64,000 nucleotides of DNA from Microbulbifer celer (GTDB taxonomy: Bacteria; Pseudomonadota; Gammaproteobacteria; Pseudomonadales; Cellvibrionaceae): positions 1,577,501 to 1,641,500 of the forward strand of contig NZ_CP087715.1 of assembly GCF_020991125.1 (NCBI RefSeq). Reading direction: 5' to 3'. The position numbers and the translations under genes are program-made. Positions 55,199-64,000 of this stretch are shown here, in pieces. The notes under the pieces are model-generated. The model was given only the letters and a program-made list of their open reading frames with translations. It had not been told where the DNA came from and ran no database searches. Each line of letters starts with the position of its first letter. The stretch's first letter is position 1.

Positions 55199-56179
55199 GT
55201 GAAAGCACCTGTTCGTGTTGCAGTTACCGGCGCCGCCGGTCAGATCAGCTATTCGCTGCTGTTTCGCATCGCTGCCGGCGAAATGCTCGGTAAAGATCAA
55301 CCAGTTATTCTTCAGCTGCTGGAAATCACTCCCGCACTGGAAGCGCTGAAAGGCGTCGCCATGGAGCTGGAAGATTGTGCCTTCCCGCTGCTGGCTGGCA
55401 TCGTACAATCTGACGACGCGACCGTTGCCTTCAAAGACGCGGAGTACGCTCTGCTGGTAGGCGCGCGTCCGCGCGGTCCGGGTATGGAGCGTAAAGACCT
55501 GCTGGAAGCCAACGCCGCAATCTTCTCCGCTCAGGGCAAAGCCCTGAATGATGTTGCCGCGCGCAACGTGAAAGTCCTGGTTGTGGGTAACCCGGCCAAT
55601 ACCAATGCGCTGATTGCCCAGCGTAACGCACCGGATCTGGATCCGCGTAACTTCACCGCCATGACTCGCCTGGACCACAACCGCGCGCTGACGCAGCTGG
55701 CGAACAAGACCGAATCCACGGTGAATGACATCACTCACATGACCATCTGGGGCAACCACTCCGCGACCCAGTACCCTGACCTGCACCAGGCCAAGGTGAA
55801 CGGCGAAGACGCCATGGGTAAAGTGGACCAGGAGTGGTACGAGAACGACTTCATCCCGACCGTACAGCAGCGCGGTGCCGCGATCATCAAGGCGCGTGGC
55901 GCTTCCTCTGCAGCGTCTGCAGCCAACGCCGCCATCGACCATATGCACGACTGGGCGCTGGGCTCTGCCGAAGGCGACTGGACCAGCATGGGTGTGTACA
56001 GCGATGGTTCCTACGGTATCCAGGAAGGCCTGATCTACTCATTCCCGGTTGTGTGCAAGAACGGTGATTGGGAAATCGTTCAGGGCGTAGACATCAATGA
56101 TTTCTCCCGTGAGAAGATGACTGCGACCGAGACCGAACTGGCTGAAGAGCGCGACGCTGTTGCGCACCTGCTGCCGTAA
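55199..56179 (+). CDS. mdh: Malate dehydrogenase
   Basis: 326 residues from the GTG at 55199. It interconverts malate and oxaloacetate. NAD site [17 protein letters not shown]; catalytic regions [12 protein letters not shown] and the active His in [13 protein letters not shown]. It is of the longer MDH type (malate dehydrogenase type 2), typical of many marine gammaproteobacteria and Pseudomonas relatives. Strong terminator downstream. Confidence 0.97.
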   Translation: MKAPVRVAVTGAAGQISYSLLFRIAAGEMLGKDQPVILQLLEITPALEALKGVAMELEDCAFPLLAGIVQSDDATVAFKDAEYALLVGARPRGPGMERKDLLEANAAIFSAQGKALNDVAARNVKVLVVGNPANTNALIAQRNAPDLDPRNFTAMTRLDHNRALTQLANKTESTVNDITHMTIWGNHSATQYPDLHQAKVNGEDAMGKVDQEWYENDFIPTVQQRGAAIIKARGASSAASAANAAIDHMHDWALGSAEGDWTSMGVYSDGSYGIQEGLIYSFPVVCKNGDWEIVQGVDINDFSREKMTATETELAEERDAVAHLLP

Positions 56180-56203
56180 GCTTTTACTGTAATCAGTAAA
56201 AGC
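56180..56203 (+). repeat. Hairpin past mdh
   Basis: GCTTTTACTG (56180-56189) pairs perfectly with CAGTAAAAGC (56194-56203) around TAAT, immediately after the mdh stop. It may stabilise the 3' end ahead of the main terminator. Confidence 0.7.
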
Positions 56204-56204
56204 C

Positions 56205-56236
56205 AAAAAAAACCCGCACAGTGTGCGGGTTTTTTT
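56205..56236. terminator. Bidirectional terminator, mdh / asnS
   Basis: ACCCGCACA and TGTGCGGGT around a G (56212-56230), with A-tract on the left and T-tract on the right, so it ends mdh on the plus strand and asnS on the minus strand. Confidence 0.95.
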
Positions 56237-56251
56237 GTGCCGGGTTAAGGC

Positions 56252-57652
56252 TCAGAACTTCACATTGCGCGGTGTACGCGGGAAGGGGATGACATCGCGG
56301 ATGTTGCCCATACCGGTCACATAGGAAACGATACGGTCAAACCCCAGACCGAAACCACCGTGGGGCACGGTGCCGTAGCGGCGCAGGTCCCGGTACCAGT
56401 CCAGGTGCGCTTTCGGGATATCCATTTCATCCATGCGCGCATCCAGCTTGTCCAGACGCTCTTCACGCTGGGAGCCGCCGATAATCTCGCCGATACCCGG
56501 TGCCAGGACATCCATTGCCGCAACGGTGTTACCGTCGTCGTTCATGCGCATGTAGAACGCCTTGATGTCCTTCGGGTAGTTGAGCACGATCACTGGCTTT
56601 TTGAAGTGCTTCTCCGCCAGGTAGCGTTCGTGCTCTGAGGCCAGGTCGATACCCCAGGAAACCGGAAACTCGAACTTCTCTTTGCAGTTTTCCAGGATCT
56701 CGATCGCCTCGGAATAGTTGATTCGAGCAAATTCGTTATCAACGATGTTTTCCAGGCGGCTGATGGCTTCCTTATCAATGCGCTGGGCGAAGAACGCCAT
56801 ATCGTCCGGGCGCTCTTCCAGCACCGCGCGGAAGATATACTTCAGCATTTCTTCCGCGAGGTTGGCGCAGTCCGCAAGATCCGCGAAGGCGATTTCCGGC
56901 TCCACCATCCAGAACTCCGCCAGATGACGGGTGGTGTTGGAGTTTTCCGCGCGGAAGGTGGGGCCGAAGGTGTACACCTTGGACAGCGCCAGGCAGTAGC
57001 TCTCCACGTTCAGCTGGCCGGATACGGTGAGGAAAGTCTCTTCGCCGAAGAAATCTTCCGCGTAATCCACAGCACCTCCATCCGTCAGCGGCAGGTTGGT
57101 CTGATCCAGGGTGCTCACCCGGAACATCTCACCCGCGCCTTCACAGTCGGAAGCGGTGATGATCGGGGTGTGGATGTAGTTGAATCCGCGCTCGTGGAAG
57201 AAGCGGTGAATCGCCTGGGCGATGCAGTTGCGTACTCTCGCCACCGCGCCGCTCACGTTGGTGCGCGGCCGCAGGTGCGCGTGTTCGCGCAGGTGTTCCA
57301 TGCTGTGGCGCTTGGGGGACATGGGGTAAGTATCCGGGTCTTCCACCCAGCCCACCACAGTGACGTTAGTGGCCAGCAGCTCGATAGACTGTCCTTTACC
57401 CTCAGAAGGCTTGATGGTGCCTTCGATGTCCACGGCGCAGCCGGTGGTGAGGCGCAGAATTTCGGACTGGTAGTTGCTGATGGAGGCTTCCACAACGACC
57501 TGGATCGGGTCGAAGCAGCTGCCGTCATGCACGGCGAGAAAGGATAGGCCGGCTTTGGAGTCGCGGCGTGTGCGGATCCAGCCCTGAACGCGAACGGTCT
57601 GCCCCTCGCGCCCGCTGGATTTCAATAGCGTATCGATGGATTCAACTTGCAT
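56252..57652 (-). CDS. asnS: Asparaginyl-tRNA synthetase
   Basis: 466 residues from the ATG at 57652, exactly the size of E. coli AsnS; the frame continues 243 bases upstream without family-like sequence. OB anticodon-binding domain [20 protein letters not shown], then class II motifs [42 protein letters not shown] and [16 protein letters not shown]. It charges tRNA-Asn. Upstream on the minus strand, TATACT (57839-57834) may be its -10. Confidence 0.97.
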   Translation of the reverse strand: MQVESIDTLLKSSGREGQTVRVQGWIRTRRDSKAGLSFLAVHDGSCFDPIQVVVEASISNYQSEILRLTTGCAVDIEGTIKPSEGKGQSIELLATNVTVVGWVEDPDTYPMSPKRHSMEHLREHAHLRPRTNVSGAVARVRNCIAQAIHRFFHERGFNYIHTPIITASDCEGAGEMFRVSTLDQTNLPLTDGGAVDYAEDFFGEETFLTVSGQLNVESYCLALSKVYTFGPTFRAENSNTTRHLAEFWMVEPEIAFADLADCANLAEEMLKYIFRAVLEERPDDMAFFAQRIDKEAISRLENIVDNEFARINYSEAIEILENCKEKFEFPVSWGIDLASEHERYLAEKHFKKPVIVLNYPKDIKAFYMRMNDDGNTVAAMDVLAPGIGEIIGGSQREERLDKLDARMDEMDIPKAHLDWYRDLRRYGTVPHGGFGLGFDRIVSYVTGMGNIRDVIPFPRTPRNVKF

Positions 57653-57985
57653 GGTTTTGCTCTTGTTGTCCGGGAATCTTGCCCAGAGCCTTGCCCAATT
57701 TTGACTTGGAATTGGGCGTTGTCTGGTGCACGGCTTGTGGCCGGGCGCTCCCGGGTTACTGCTGGCTACAGCCTTAGGGGTTAACGGCAGGCATCTTGCC
57801 GCCTCCCGGAAGGAAAATCCAGCCCGCGGGGCCAGTATAGAAGCCTCGAATACGCGCAAGTGACGGGACGGTGGCCGGGATCTGTATTCGCACATGACGT
57901 GACACCCCTAATGCCTGACTGGTGACTCTTTGTTCAATTTGGCGCTGTCCTACACTGAGGGGGTCACAGTGATGGATGTTGCATC
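57653..57985. other. Gene-free divergent spacer, asnS / DUF2244
   Basis: 333 bases. No supported gene. CCCAATT/AATTGGG (about 57696-57718) is a short inverted repeat just upstream of asnS. A possible asnS -10, TATACT (57839-57834, minus strand), is the best regulatory signal; no other strong feature was seen. Confidence 0.6.
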
Positions 57986-58507
57986 ATGGTCAAAGAAGTC
58001 ACCGGCCGCCGTGGTCGTCGGGCCTGTATTCTGCTTGCCCCAAACCAATCCCTTTCTCTTGCCGGCAACCTGTGGGTGTTCATCTCCCTGGTTGCGGTTT
58101 CCCTCGGGATCAGTATTGCCTTCGCCCTTGCCGGAGCCTGGATGGTGATCCCGTTTGCCGGGCTGGAAGTCCTCCTGCTGGCGGTGCTGTTTGGGTATGT
58201 GTACCTGGAGGGCACCCGGCGGCAGGTGATCCGGATCAACGATGATCGGGTGGTTCTGGATTCCGGCCGTGGAACCCTGGAGAAGCCGGAGTACCACACA
58301 GAATTCAGGCGTGACAGTCTCGCGGTACTGGTGCGTATGGGGCCGACCACGACAGAACCGGCGGCGGTAACGTTTACTGGCCCCGAGGGCTGTCTGGAAG
58401 TAGGTGATTTCCTGACCGATGGGGAGAAGGCTGCGCTGATCGAAAAACTGGGTGATTGTGGTATCAGCGCCCGCAAAGAGCGCAGCTTTGAATATCAGGA
58501 CTTTTGA
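57986..58507 (+). CDS. DUF2244 membrane protein
   Basis: 173 residues. Two membrane segments near the N terminus (GNLWVFISLVAVSLGISIAFAL and GLEVLLLAVLFGYVYLEGTR) are followed by a soluble domain with VIRINDDRVVLDSGRG and VAVTFTGPEGCLEVG-like VTFTGPEGCLEVGDFL, the DUF2244 pattern. Function unknown; often near cytochrome oxidase genes elsewhere, but not here. The ATG at 57986 has only a weak upstream site. Confidence 0.83.
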   Translation: MVKEVTGRRGRRACILLAPNQSLSLAGNLWVFISLVAVSLGISIAFALAGAWMVIPFAGLEVLLLAVLFGYVYLEGTRRQVIRINDDRVVLDSGRGTLEKPEYHTEFRRDSLAVLVRMGPTTTEPAAVTFTGPEGCLEVGDFLTDGEKAALIEKLGDCGISARKERSFEYQDF

Positions 58508-58587
58508 CCTGGCAGTAATCTGTATAAATCCGCGTCAATCGTTTAATCTCCGCTTTTTCCAGCCTGCACAGAAAGAGGGGAGAGCAG

Positions 58588-59064
58588 ATGGCATTTCCGA
58601 AAATCGGCAATCTCGCACCGGTGTTCACACTGAAGAACCAGAGTGGCGAAAAAGTGGCATTGAAGGACTTCCGGGGCGAGAAAAACGTAGTCCTCTACTT
58701 TTATCCAAAAGCCCTGACCCCAGGCTGTACTACACAGGCCTGTGGTATTCGCGATAGCGCCGATGCCTTTGCTGAACGCGACACAGTGGTTCTGGGGCTC
58801 AGTCCGGATCCAGAAAGCAAGCTGCAGCGATTCATCGACAAGCACGAGCTCAATTTTGATCTGCTCGCGGATGAAGATCACAAGATCGCCGACAAATACG
58901 GTTGTTGGGGATTGAAGAAGTTTATGGGCCGCGAGTTCATGGGGCTGATTCGTACTACCTTCATCATCGACAAAAATGGCCGTCTGCAACACATCATCGA
59001 GAAGGTCAAAACCAAGTCGCACCACGATGATGTTCTGAACTGGATTGACGAGAATCTGGTTTGA
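58588..59064 (+). CDS. bcp: Thioredoxin-dependent peroxiredoxin Bcp
   Basis: 158 residues. Peroxidatic and resolving cysteines are in LTPGCTTQACGIRD (CX4C), with VVLYFYPKALT in front and GLSPDPESKLQRFIDKH after it. It reduces hydroperoxides with thioredoxin. GGGGAGAGCAG precedes the ATG. Confidence 0.95.
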   Translation: MAFPKIGNLAPVFTLKNQSGEKVALKDFRGEKNVVLYFYPKALTPGCTTQACGIRDSADAFAERDTVVLGLSPDPESKLQRFIDKHELNFDLLADEDHKIADKYGCWGLKKFMGREFMGLIRTTFIIDKNGRLQHIIEKVKTKSHHDDVLNWIDENLV

Positions 59065-59443
59065 CAGGATCCGTCATCTCACTGTCATCTTAGACAGTTT
59101 TGTTCAGACAGGTCGCCCTGACTGAAGGGCGGCTAATGACTTATCGACAATTTGGTGTGATTCGGGCGAAAAAAATTCGTTGTCGCGCCTTGCATTCTCC
59201 CCAGATGGTCTATACTGGCTTGTGTAAAGGAGCGCCGCCCAAGCGTATGGCCCAGAGCGATTGAGTGTGGTGCGAGGAAGTAGTATCTCCCATTTGATGT
59301 TCTGGGCAGGCTTTGTGCCTGTTTTCAGGTGCGCCCACACCCAGGTTGTTGCCAGTCGTATTGGTAGTGGTAAATTAGGGACTCGCAGGAAGCGGGCGTA
59401 AAAAAATAACCGCGGCTCAAGGAATCCATCAAGGAGCAGCTCA
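59065..59443 (+). other. Gene-free spacer before the mini-AraC gene
   Basis: 379 bases with no supported gene. TTGCAT (59190-59195), 15-base spacer and TATACT (59211-59216) is a fair sigma-70 promoter, giving a ~220-base leader for the AraC-like gene. No repeat or tRNA seen. Confidence 0.55.
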
Positions 59444-59890
59444 ATGAACCATATTCAGCCAGATCAAGCTTCGCTCTCAGAAGACAAGCCTTTGCAGCAG
59501 GCCAGACTGTCCGGCGATCCGAACATTCTTGACCAGCTGCTGGCGCCGCCGGAGGCAACCAGTTTTGGTATTGCCGCCCGGGTGATCGACGTACTGGAAC
59601 AACGGATCGGTAAAGCATCACTGGCTATTCGCCCGGTGGCCTCCGATCTCAGTATGTCTACCCGGACCCTGCAGCGCCGCCTTCAGGAGCACAACCTCAG
59701 TTTTGCCTCACTACGTGACCATGTGCGTTTCCGCCACGCGGTACATTTCCTGAAAGATACCGCACTGAGTGTCGATGGTATTTCCCGTATCCTCGATTTC
59801 TCAGACAGAACAAGCTTCACCAGCGCGTTCAAGCGTTGGACAGGTATGTCTCCTACCGGTTACCGCCGTCAGGTTCGCCAGCGCTTCTAG
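59444..59890 (+). CDS. Small AraC-family HTH protein
   Basis: 148 residues. Only the DNA-binding domain is present (~60-148), with two HTH motifs: RPVASDLSMSTRTLQRRLQE and VDGISRILDFSDRTSFTSAFKRW. The N-terminal ~55 residues are polar and no ligand domain is visible. Such short AraC proteins are common in marine gammaproteobacteria and may be regulated by level or partners. AAGGAGC precedes the ATG. Its target is unknown. Confidence 0.85.
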   Translation: MNHIQPDQASLSEDKPLQQARLSGDPNILDQLLAPPEATSFGIAARVIDVLEQRIGKASLAIRPVASDLSMSTRTLQRRLQEHNLSFASLRDHVRFRHAVHFLKDTALSVDGISRILDFSDRTSFTSAFKRWTGMSPTGYRRQVRQRF

Positions 59891-59900
59891 TACTTCTGCT

Positions 59901-59926
59901 AGTAGTACCAGGTAAGTAGTACCAGG
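59901..59926 (+). repeat. Tandem 12-bp direct repeat AGTAGTACCAGG
   Basis: AGTAGTACCAGG occurs at 59901-59912 and 59915-59926, two bases apart, directly after the AraC-like stop. It could be a paired operator or simple slippage product; no function is known. Confidence 0.5.
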
Positions 59927-60117
59927 AATCATTGAAAACGGCTGTGCGTGGGCCCCAAGGCCCATCGTCACGTTGTCGGCGATTCCTGTCGGTGTAAATA
60001 CCTCGCGTCGCGCTAATCTGGAGCGTTTGCACTATCGCGCGCTCCGGATTGCCACTGCCCAGTAAAATCGTTAGAGTTGGCGCCCAGAATTTTCCCAACT
60101 CTACCGAGGTTCATAAC

Positions 60118-60450
60118 ATGGATTTCTTTATTCCTGCCGCCATGGCGCAAGAGGCCGCTCCGGCAGCTCAGGGCAACCCCTTGATTACCCTGCTGATGTT
60201 TGCGGGCCTGTTTGTGTTTATGTGGCTGTTTATCATTCGTCCGCAGCGCAAACGCCAGAAAGAGCATCAGGAACTGGTCACCGCATTGAAAAAAGGTGAT
60301 GAGGTTGTAATGACCAGCGGTATGCTGGGTAAAGTAGAGAAAGTCGATGATGACTACCTGATTCTGGAAGTGGCTGACAACATGAAACTGAAGTTCCAGA
60401 AAGTTGCAGTTCACGCTGTTCTGCCCAAGGGCACCATCAAGAACATCTGA
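60118..60450 (+). CDS. yajC: Sec translocon accessory protein YajC
   Basis: 110 residues, same length as E. coli YajC, from the ATG at 60118 with CCGAGGTT upstream. One membrane segment (PLITLLMFAGLFVFMWLFIIRPQRK) precedes the basic cytoplasmic part; VTALKKGDEVVMTSGMLGKV and DNMKLKFQKVAVHAVLPKG are conserved. It associates with SecDF. Here a terminator follows directly and secD and secF are not downstream. Confidence 0.95.
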   Translation: MDFFIPAAMAQEAAPAAQGNPLITLLMFAGLFVFMWLFIIRPQRKRQKEHQELVTALKKGDEVVMTSGMLGKVEKVDDDYLILEVADNMKLKFQKVAVHAVLPKGTIKNI

Positions 60451-60470
60451 TCGTGATTTGATCGATCTGA

Positions 60471-60496
60471 AAACCCGGCCAATGCCGGGTTTTTTT
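60471..60496 (+). terminator. yajC terminator
   Basis: AAACCCGGC (60471-60479), CAAT loop, GCCGGGTTT (60484-60492), followed by T-run to 60496. It isolates yajC from the next gene. Confidence 0.95.
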
Positions 60497-60555
60497 GTAT
60501 TCGGGTTCCGTTTAGCCAATAGTTGGGCAAGCTGATTCAGGGTAAGAGGGCAAGT

Positions 60556-61599
60556 ATGTCAATCCGATATCCCGCACGGGTGCCAATGGCCAACCTCCCC
60601 ACGCCGTTGGAACCTCTGGACCGCATAACGGCCGCGTATTCCACTCCCCATGGCGGGCCCCGTATCTGGGTAAAAAGGGACGACCTCACCGAAAGCGCCA
60701 TGTCCGGCAATAAACTGCGCAAACTGGAGTTCATCATTGCAGAAGCTCGCGCGCAGGGGTGTAACACCCTGATTACCTGTGGAGGAGAGCAGTCCAATCA
60801 CTGCCGGGCTACCGCCCTGGCCGCAGCGAAAGCCGGGTTACAGGCCCACCTGATCTTGCGCGGAGGGCGGGAGCCCCGCGAGTCCGCGGTACCCGCAGAT
60901 GGCAATCTGTTAGTCGACTATCTCGCCGGCGCCACGGTTTCTCTTGTCCCTCTGAGAGAGTACGTGGGGCACCTGCCAGCATTGTTCCAACATTGGGAGC
61001 AGTACTATGCGGAGCAGGGGGATAGGGCACTCAGCATTCCTACCGGCGGTAGTGATGGCCTGGGAATCTGGGGATACATCCGGGCGGCGGAAGAGCTCCA
61101 GGAGGATTTTGCGCATCACGGGATTTCGCCGGAGTACGTGATCTGTGCCAGCGGAAGCGGGGGAACCCAGGCCGGGTTGACCCTGGGCGGATATCTGATG
61201 GGCGCTGCTCACCTGGTGCGCGCATACGCCGTCTGTGACAATCGTAGCTATTTCGAGGAAAAAGTGGCACGGGATGTGCTGGACTGGAATCGGCGTCAGG
61301 CGCACCCTGGTTCGCAAAGTGCCGTTGATCCGCATAAATTATCCATCGACGTGTGTGATGAGTATATCGGCCCTGGTTACGGAATTGCCGATCAGGAAGT
61401 GTACGAAGTGATCAGTGCTGCAGCGAGATTGGAAGGTATTTTATTGGACCCCGTTTATACCGGAAAAGCCTTTAACGGGATGTTGCAGGACATTAAAAAT
61501 GGGGGTTATTCCGGCTGTAAAGATATCGTTTTCGTGCACACTGGTGGCCAGTTCGGGGTATTTCCACACCGGACGCAGTTTGTGCTGGATGCGGGTTAG
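60556..61599 (+). CDS. D-cysteine desulfhydrase / ACC deaminase family PLP enzyme
   Basis: 347 residues from the ATG at 60556 (AAGAGGG before it). PLP Lys is in SAMSGNKLRKLEF; TCGGEQSNHCRATALA, SGSGGTQAGLTLG and VFVHTGGQFGVF are further fold II features. The group includes D-cysteine desulfhydrase and 1-aminocyclopropane-1-carboxylate deaminase; D-cysteine desulfhydrase is more likely by length and pattern, but the two are hard to separate by eye. Confidence 0.85.
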   Translation: MSIRYPARVPMANLPTPLEPLDRITAAYSTPHGGPRIWVKRDDLTESAMSGNKLRKLEFIIAEARAQGCNTLITCGGEQSNHCRATALAAAKAGLQAHLILRGGREPRESAVPADGNLLVDYLAGATVSLVPLREYVGHLPALFQHWEQYYAEQGDRALSIPTGGSDGLGIWGYIRAAEELQEDFAHHGISPEYVICASGSGGTQAGLTLGGYLMGAAHLVRAYAVCDNRSYFEEKVARDVLDWNRRQAHPGSQSAVDPHKLSIDVCDEYIGPGYGIADQEVYEVISAAARLEGILLDPVYTGKAFNGMLQDIKNGGYSGCKDIVFVHTGGQFGVFPHRTQFVLDAG

Positions 61600-61805
61600 C
61601 GGGGCGCAGGAAAATTTGCGCGACAAAAATTTCTTGAATGCCAGAAAAATTGGTGAATTGTGTAATTTATGGCAGAAATCAGGTCTATCCTGCTGTTGAT
61701 TGGCGCACTCCTGTTCTCTGTGGATCGAAACTGCTAATCTGCCTCGCATCGAGCGCCGGAATCCGGTGCTTTTGCTGAAGACAAATTAAACAGAATAAAT
61801 CAGTA

Positions 61806-63476
61806 GTGGGGGTTCGTTTGGAATCTTTTAATCAGCTGCTCTTATCCATGGATGGTTTACTGGGCTCTGCGCCCTGGTTTCCCTGGGTACTGCTCGGTGT
61901 AGGCTTTTTCTTTACGCTCTACCTCGGTTTTCCTCAGGTCCGTTATTTCGGCCACGCCCTGAAAATTGTACGGGGTAAATACGATAAGCCCGGTGATCCC
62001 GGGGATACATCCCACTTCCAGGCACTTGCTACTGCACTCTCCGGCACGGTGGGTACTGGTAATATTGGTGGTGTCGGCCTGGCCATCTTCCTGGGGGGGC
62101 CGGCGGCGCTGTTCTGGATGTGGGTAACCGCGTTTCTGGGTATGACGACCAAGTTCGTCGAGGTGACGCTTTCGCACAAGTACCGTATCAAAGCTGCTGA
62201 CGGTTACTACGCGGGTGGTCCCATGTTTTACATGGAGCGTCGTCTGAACATGAAATGGCTGGCGGTAATCTTCGCGATTGCTACGGTCATCAGCTCGTTC
62301 GGCACCGGTAGCCTGCCGCAGGTCAACAATATCGCCCAGGCCATGTATGACACCTTCGGCTTTAGCAAAATGCTGACAGGTGGTGTGCTGGCTATCCTGC
62401 TCGGCCTGGTGATCATTGGCGGCATCACCCGCATCGCCAAAGTGACGTCCACCATCGTACCGGTGATGGCTGTCCTGTATGTGATTGGCGCGCTGGCGGT
62501 CATTCTCTACAACTATCAGAATATCATTCCTTCCTTCGCTGCGGTGTTCTCCGGCGCGTTTAATGGCAGTGCGGCCATGGGCGGCTTTCTCGGTGCCAGC
62601 TTTGCCTACGCCTTCAACCGCGGTGTCAACCGGGGGCTGTTCTCCAATGAAGCGGGGCAGGGCTCGGCACCGATTGCGCACGCCGCGGCGCGGGCAGATG
62701 AGCCGGTGTCAGAGGGCATGGTTTCCCTGCTGGAGCCGTTCATCGACACTCTCATCATCTGTACGCTGACGGGCTTGGTCATCCTGTCGTCCGGGGTGTG
62801 GAGCGAAAAGCATTTAAACCGGTTTGAGCGTGCGGATATGACGGTCGTTGCGGGTAGCTACACCGATCAGGAAGAGCAGGATGTCAATCAGCTGTTCAGT
62901 TTCCTCAACGGCAAAGAAAGTGAGGTGCGGCCTTATACCGGAACGGTAATAGTCGCCGATGGCCTTCCGCTCAATAAGGAAGAGTTCACCATCATCAATT
63001 CTCGATCCGTTGCCGAGGATATTCAGTTCCGTGTCGGAGACGATGAGTTCAGTGGCGTGCTGAATGTGAACCAGGGCCGCTTCGTCAATGAGAATGTCGC
63101 TATCTGGGGGAACTCGCTGGTGCACTCTGTGGCGCTCACCAACCTGGCTTTCCAGAAGGGCTTCTTTGGTGAATACGGTAGCTACATTGTCACCCTGGGT
63201 ATCCTGCTGTTCGCATTCTCTACGGCCATTGCCTGGTCTTATTATGGCGACCGGTCGATGATTTACCTGTTCGGCCCGAAAGCCGTGATGCCCTATCGAT
63301 TAGTGTACGTAGTGGCGTTCTTCTGGGCTGCCATTGAGGACACTACGGTGATCTGGAACCTATCGGCGGTGGCCATTGTGTTGATGACTCTACCCAACCT
63401 CTTCGGCATCTCCATTCTCGCAAGAGAGATGAAGGATACAGTCAAGGATTACTGGAAAGATCCTGAGCACAAATGA
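61806..63476 (+). CDS. Alanine/glycine:cation symporter with large insertion
   Basis: 556 residues, about 100 longer than typical AGCS proteins. Core: [21 protein letters not shown] (Na+ and substrate site), [27 protein letters not shown], and [14 protein letters not shown]. Between [18 protein letters not shown] and [19 protein letters not shown] lies a polar segment of about 110 residues (~335-445) with no membrane segments, which should be outside the membrane. Start uncertain: GTG 61806 as listed, or TTG 61818 with GTGGGGG as binding site. Na+-driven uptake of small amino acids; substrate unproven. Confidence 0.9.
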   Translation: MGVRLESFNQLLLSMDGLLGSAPWFPWVLLGVGFFFTLYLGFPQVRYFGHALKIVRGKYDKPGDPGDTSHFQALATALSGTVGTGNIGGVGLAIFLGGPAALFWMWVTAFLGMTTKFVEVTLSHKYRIKAADGYYAGGPMFYMERRLNMKWLAVIFAIATVISSFGTGSLPQVNNIAQAMYDTFGFSKMLTGGVLAILLGLVIIGGITRIAKVTSTIVPVMAVLYVIGALAVILYNYQNIIPSFAAVFSGAFNGSAAMGGFLGASFAYAFNRGVNRGLFSNEAGQGSAPIAHAAARADEPVSEGMVSLLEPFIDTLIICTLTGLVILSSGVWSEKHLNRFERADMTVVAGSYTDQEEQDVNQLFSFLNGKESEVRPYTGTVIVADGLPLNKEEFTIINSRSVAEDIQFRVGDDEFSGVLNVNQGRFVNENVAIWGNSLVHSVALTNLAFQKGFFGEYGSYIVTLGILLFAFSTAIAWSYYGDRSMIYLFGPKAVMPYRLVYVVAFFWAAIEDTTVIWNLSAVAIVLMTLPNLFGISILAREMKDTVKDYWKDPEHK

Positions 63477-63492
63477 GTGGTTCATATCCGAT

Positions 63493-63519
63493 AAAAAACC
63501 GGCAATCGCCGGTTTTTTT
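63493..63519. terminator. Bidirectional terminator, AGCS / glutamine-synthetase-like gene
   Basis: AAAAACCGGC (63494-63503) pairs with GCCGGTTTTT (63508-63517) around AATC, with A and T runs on both sides. It serves both converging genes. Confidence 0.93.
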
Positions 63520-63545
63520 ATGGGCTTGGATCTTGGGTGAAGCGG

Positions 63546-64000
63546 TTACACATTCAGCAGCAAGTACTCGCGCTCCCAGGAGCTGATTACCCGTGTGAAC
63601 TCTTCGTACTCATCGCGTTTGATCGCCGCCCAGGCACGTACAAAGGTGTCACCAAACATCTCGACGGCCTCGGGACATTCTGCCAGTAGGCTGAGAGCAT
63701 GCTCCTGGGTACGGGGCAGGGAGATCGGTTCTTTCGAGCAATCCCCTTTATAGGGTTCGCTGGGTTTGATTTTATTCATCATCCCCAGATAGCCGCACGC
63801 CAGCGAGGTAGCGATGGCGAGATAGGGGTTACAGTCTGCGCCCGGGAAGCGGTTTTCCAAGCGCTTTGCCTGGGGAGAGCTGTCAGGCACCCGCAAGCCA
63901 GTCGTGCGGTTGTCGTACCCCCAGTGCAGGCTGGTAGGCGCCGCCATTTCCGGAGTAAACCGGCGGTAGGAATTGACGTTGGGAGCAAAGAAGGTGATAA
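63546..64000 (-). CDS. Glutamylpolyamine synthetase (PuuA/SpuI type), 3' end only
   Basis: The start lies outside the window; 151 codons of the C terminus are visible. The frame reads FFAPNVNSYRRFTPEMAAPTS, then RVPDSSPQAKRLENRFPGAD, NPYLAIATSLACGYLGM and ends SSWEREYLLLNV. The RLENR/PGAD region is in the glutamine synthetase active site. The C-terminal SWEREYLL pattern is typical of gamma-glutamylputrescine/polyamine synthetases rather than GlnA, so polyamine catabolism is likely. Converges with the AGCS gene. Confidence 0.85.
   Translation of the reverse strand, partial: ITFFAPNVNSYRRFTPEMAAPTSLHWGYDNRTTGLRVPDSSPQAKRLENRFPGADCNPYLAIATSLACGYLGMMNKIKPSEPYKGDCSKEPISLPRTQEHALSLLAECPEAVEMFGDTFVRAWAAIKRDEYEEFTRVISSWEREYLLLNV

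Overview
The window reads as chromosomal DNA from a marine-type gammaproteobacterium, most like Microbulbifer or a related member of the Cellvibrionales. This is an inference from gene content, not a database match. The strongest clue is the block rluC - HAD hydrolase - yceF - yceD - rpmF - plsX - fabD - fabG - acpP - fabF - pabC - mltG - tmk - holB - pilZ - tatD, which follows the known Pseudomonas order closely, but with yceF inverted and the sppA-like peptidase absent. Most of the window is ordinary housekeeping DNA. There is no rRNA, IS element, prophage or CRISPR array.

Left part (1-7400): small accessory and stress-type genes, mostly on the minus strand: a cut SnoaL-like gene, an AraJ/YdhP-like MFS exporter, an AraC-GyrI regulator, a VOC protein, a DUF1905/YdeI protein, a HAD phosphatase, an unknown membrane-anchored protein, a NagB-fold protein and a Tyr-type DAHP synthase (aroF). 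7596-14923: a two-gene AddAB-like helicase/nuclease pair and murI. 14969-21812: rmuC, an AEC permease, a DUF2489 protein, trmA, yjbQ, and the sulfur relay operon tusDCBE beside the YccA gene, a linkage also seen in enterics.

Middle part (21949-36691): the most accessory-looking region. A tyrosine-phosphatase-like exported protein is followed by a minus-strand, translationally coupled cluster: VTT/DedA-like membrane protein, debranching-type glycosidase, GT4 glycosyltransferase resembling diacylglycerol glucosyltransferases, and an unusual fusion of an alkaline-phosphatase-superfamily phosphodiesterase with an endonuclease/exonuclease/phosphatase (EEP) domain. I propose this cluster as the best candidate for an undescribed system, possibly glycolipid synthesis or lipid remodelling. 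Next come an MgtC/DUF4010 protein and a second minus-strand operon (isochorismatase-like hydrolase, Tat-type amidohydrolase, MFS exporter, AlgE-like porin) that looks like an uptake and degradation or detoxification module.

Right part (37093-64000): tRNA-Ser(UGA) with tandem duplicated terminators, RNase E with a long leader divergent from rluC, the fatty acid synthesis and cell-envelope block, dUTPase, mdh, asnS, a DUF2244 protein, bcp, a mini AraC regulator, a yajC detached from secD/secF, a D-cysteine desulfhydrase-like enzyme, an AGCS symporter with an unusual insertion, and the 3' end of a glutamylpolyamine synthetase gene.

Four intergenic spacers carry dispersed palindromic repeats of at least three classes. 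Two large ones (11113-11222 and 17801-17927) share arms and inner hairpins closed by a TCCC-containing loop and appear to be one family.
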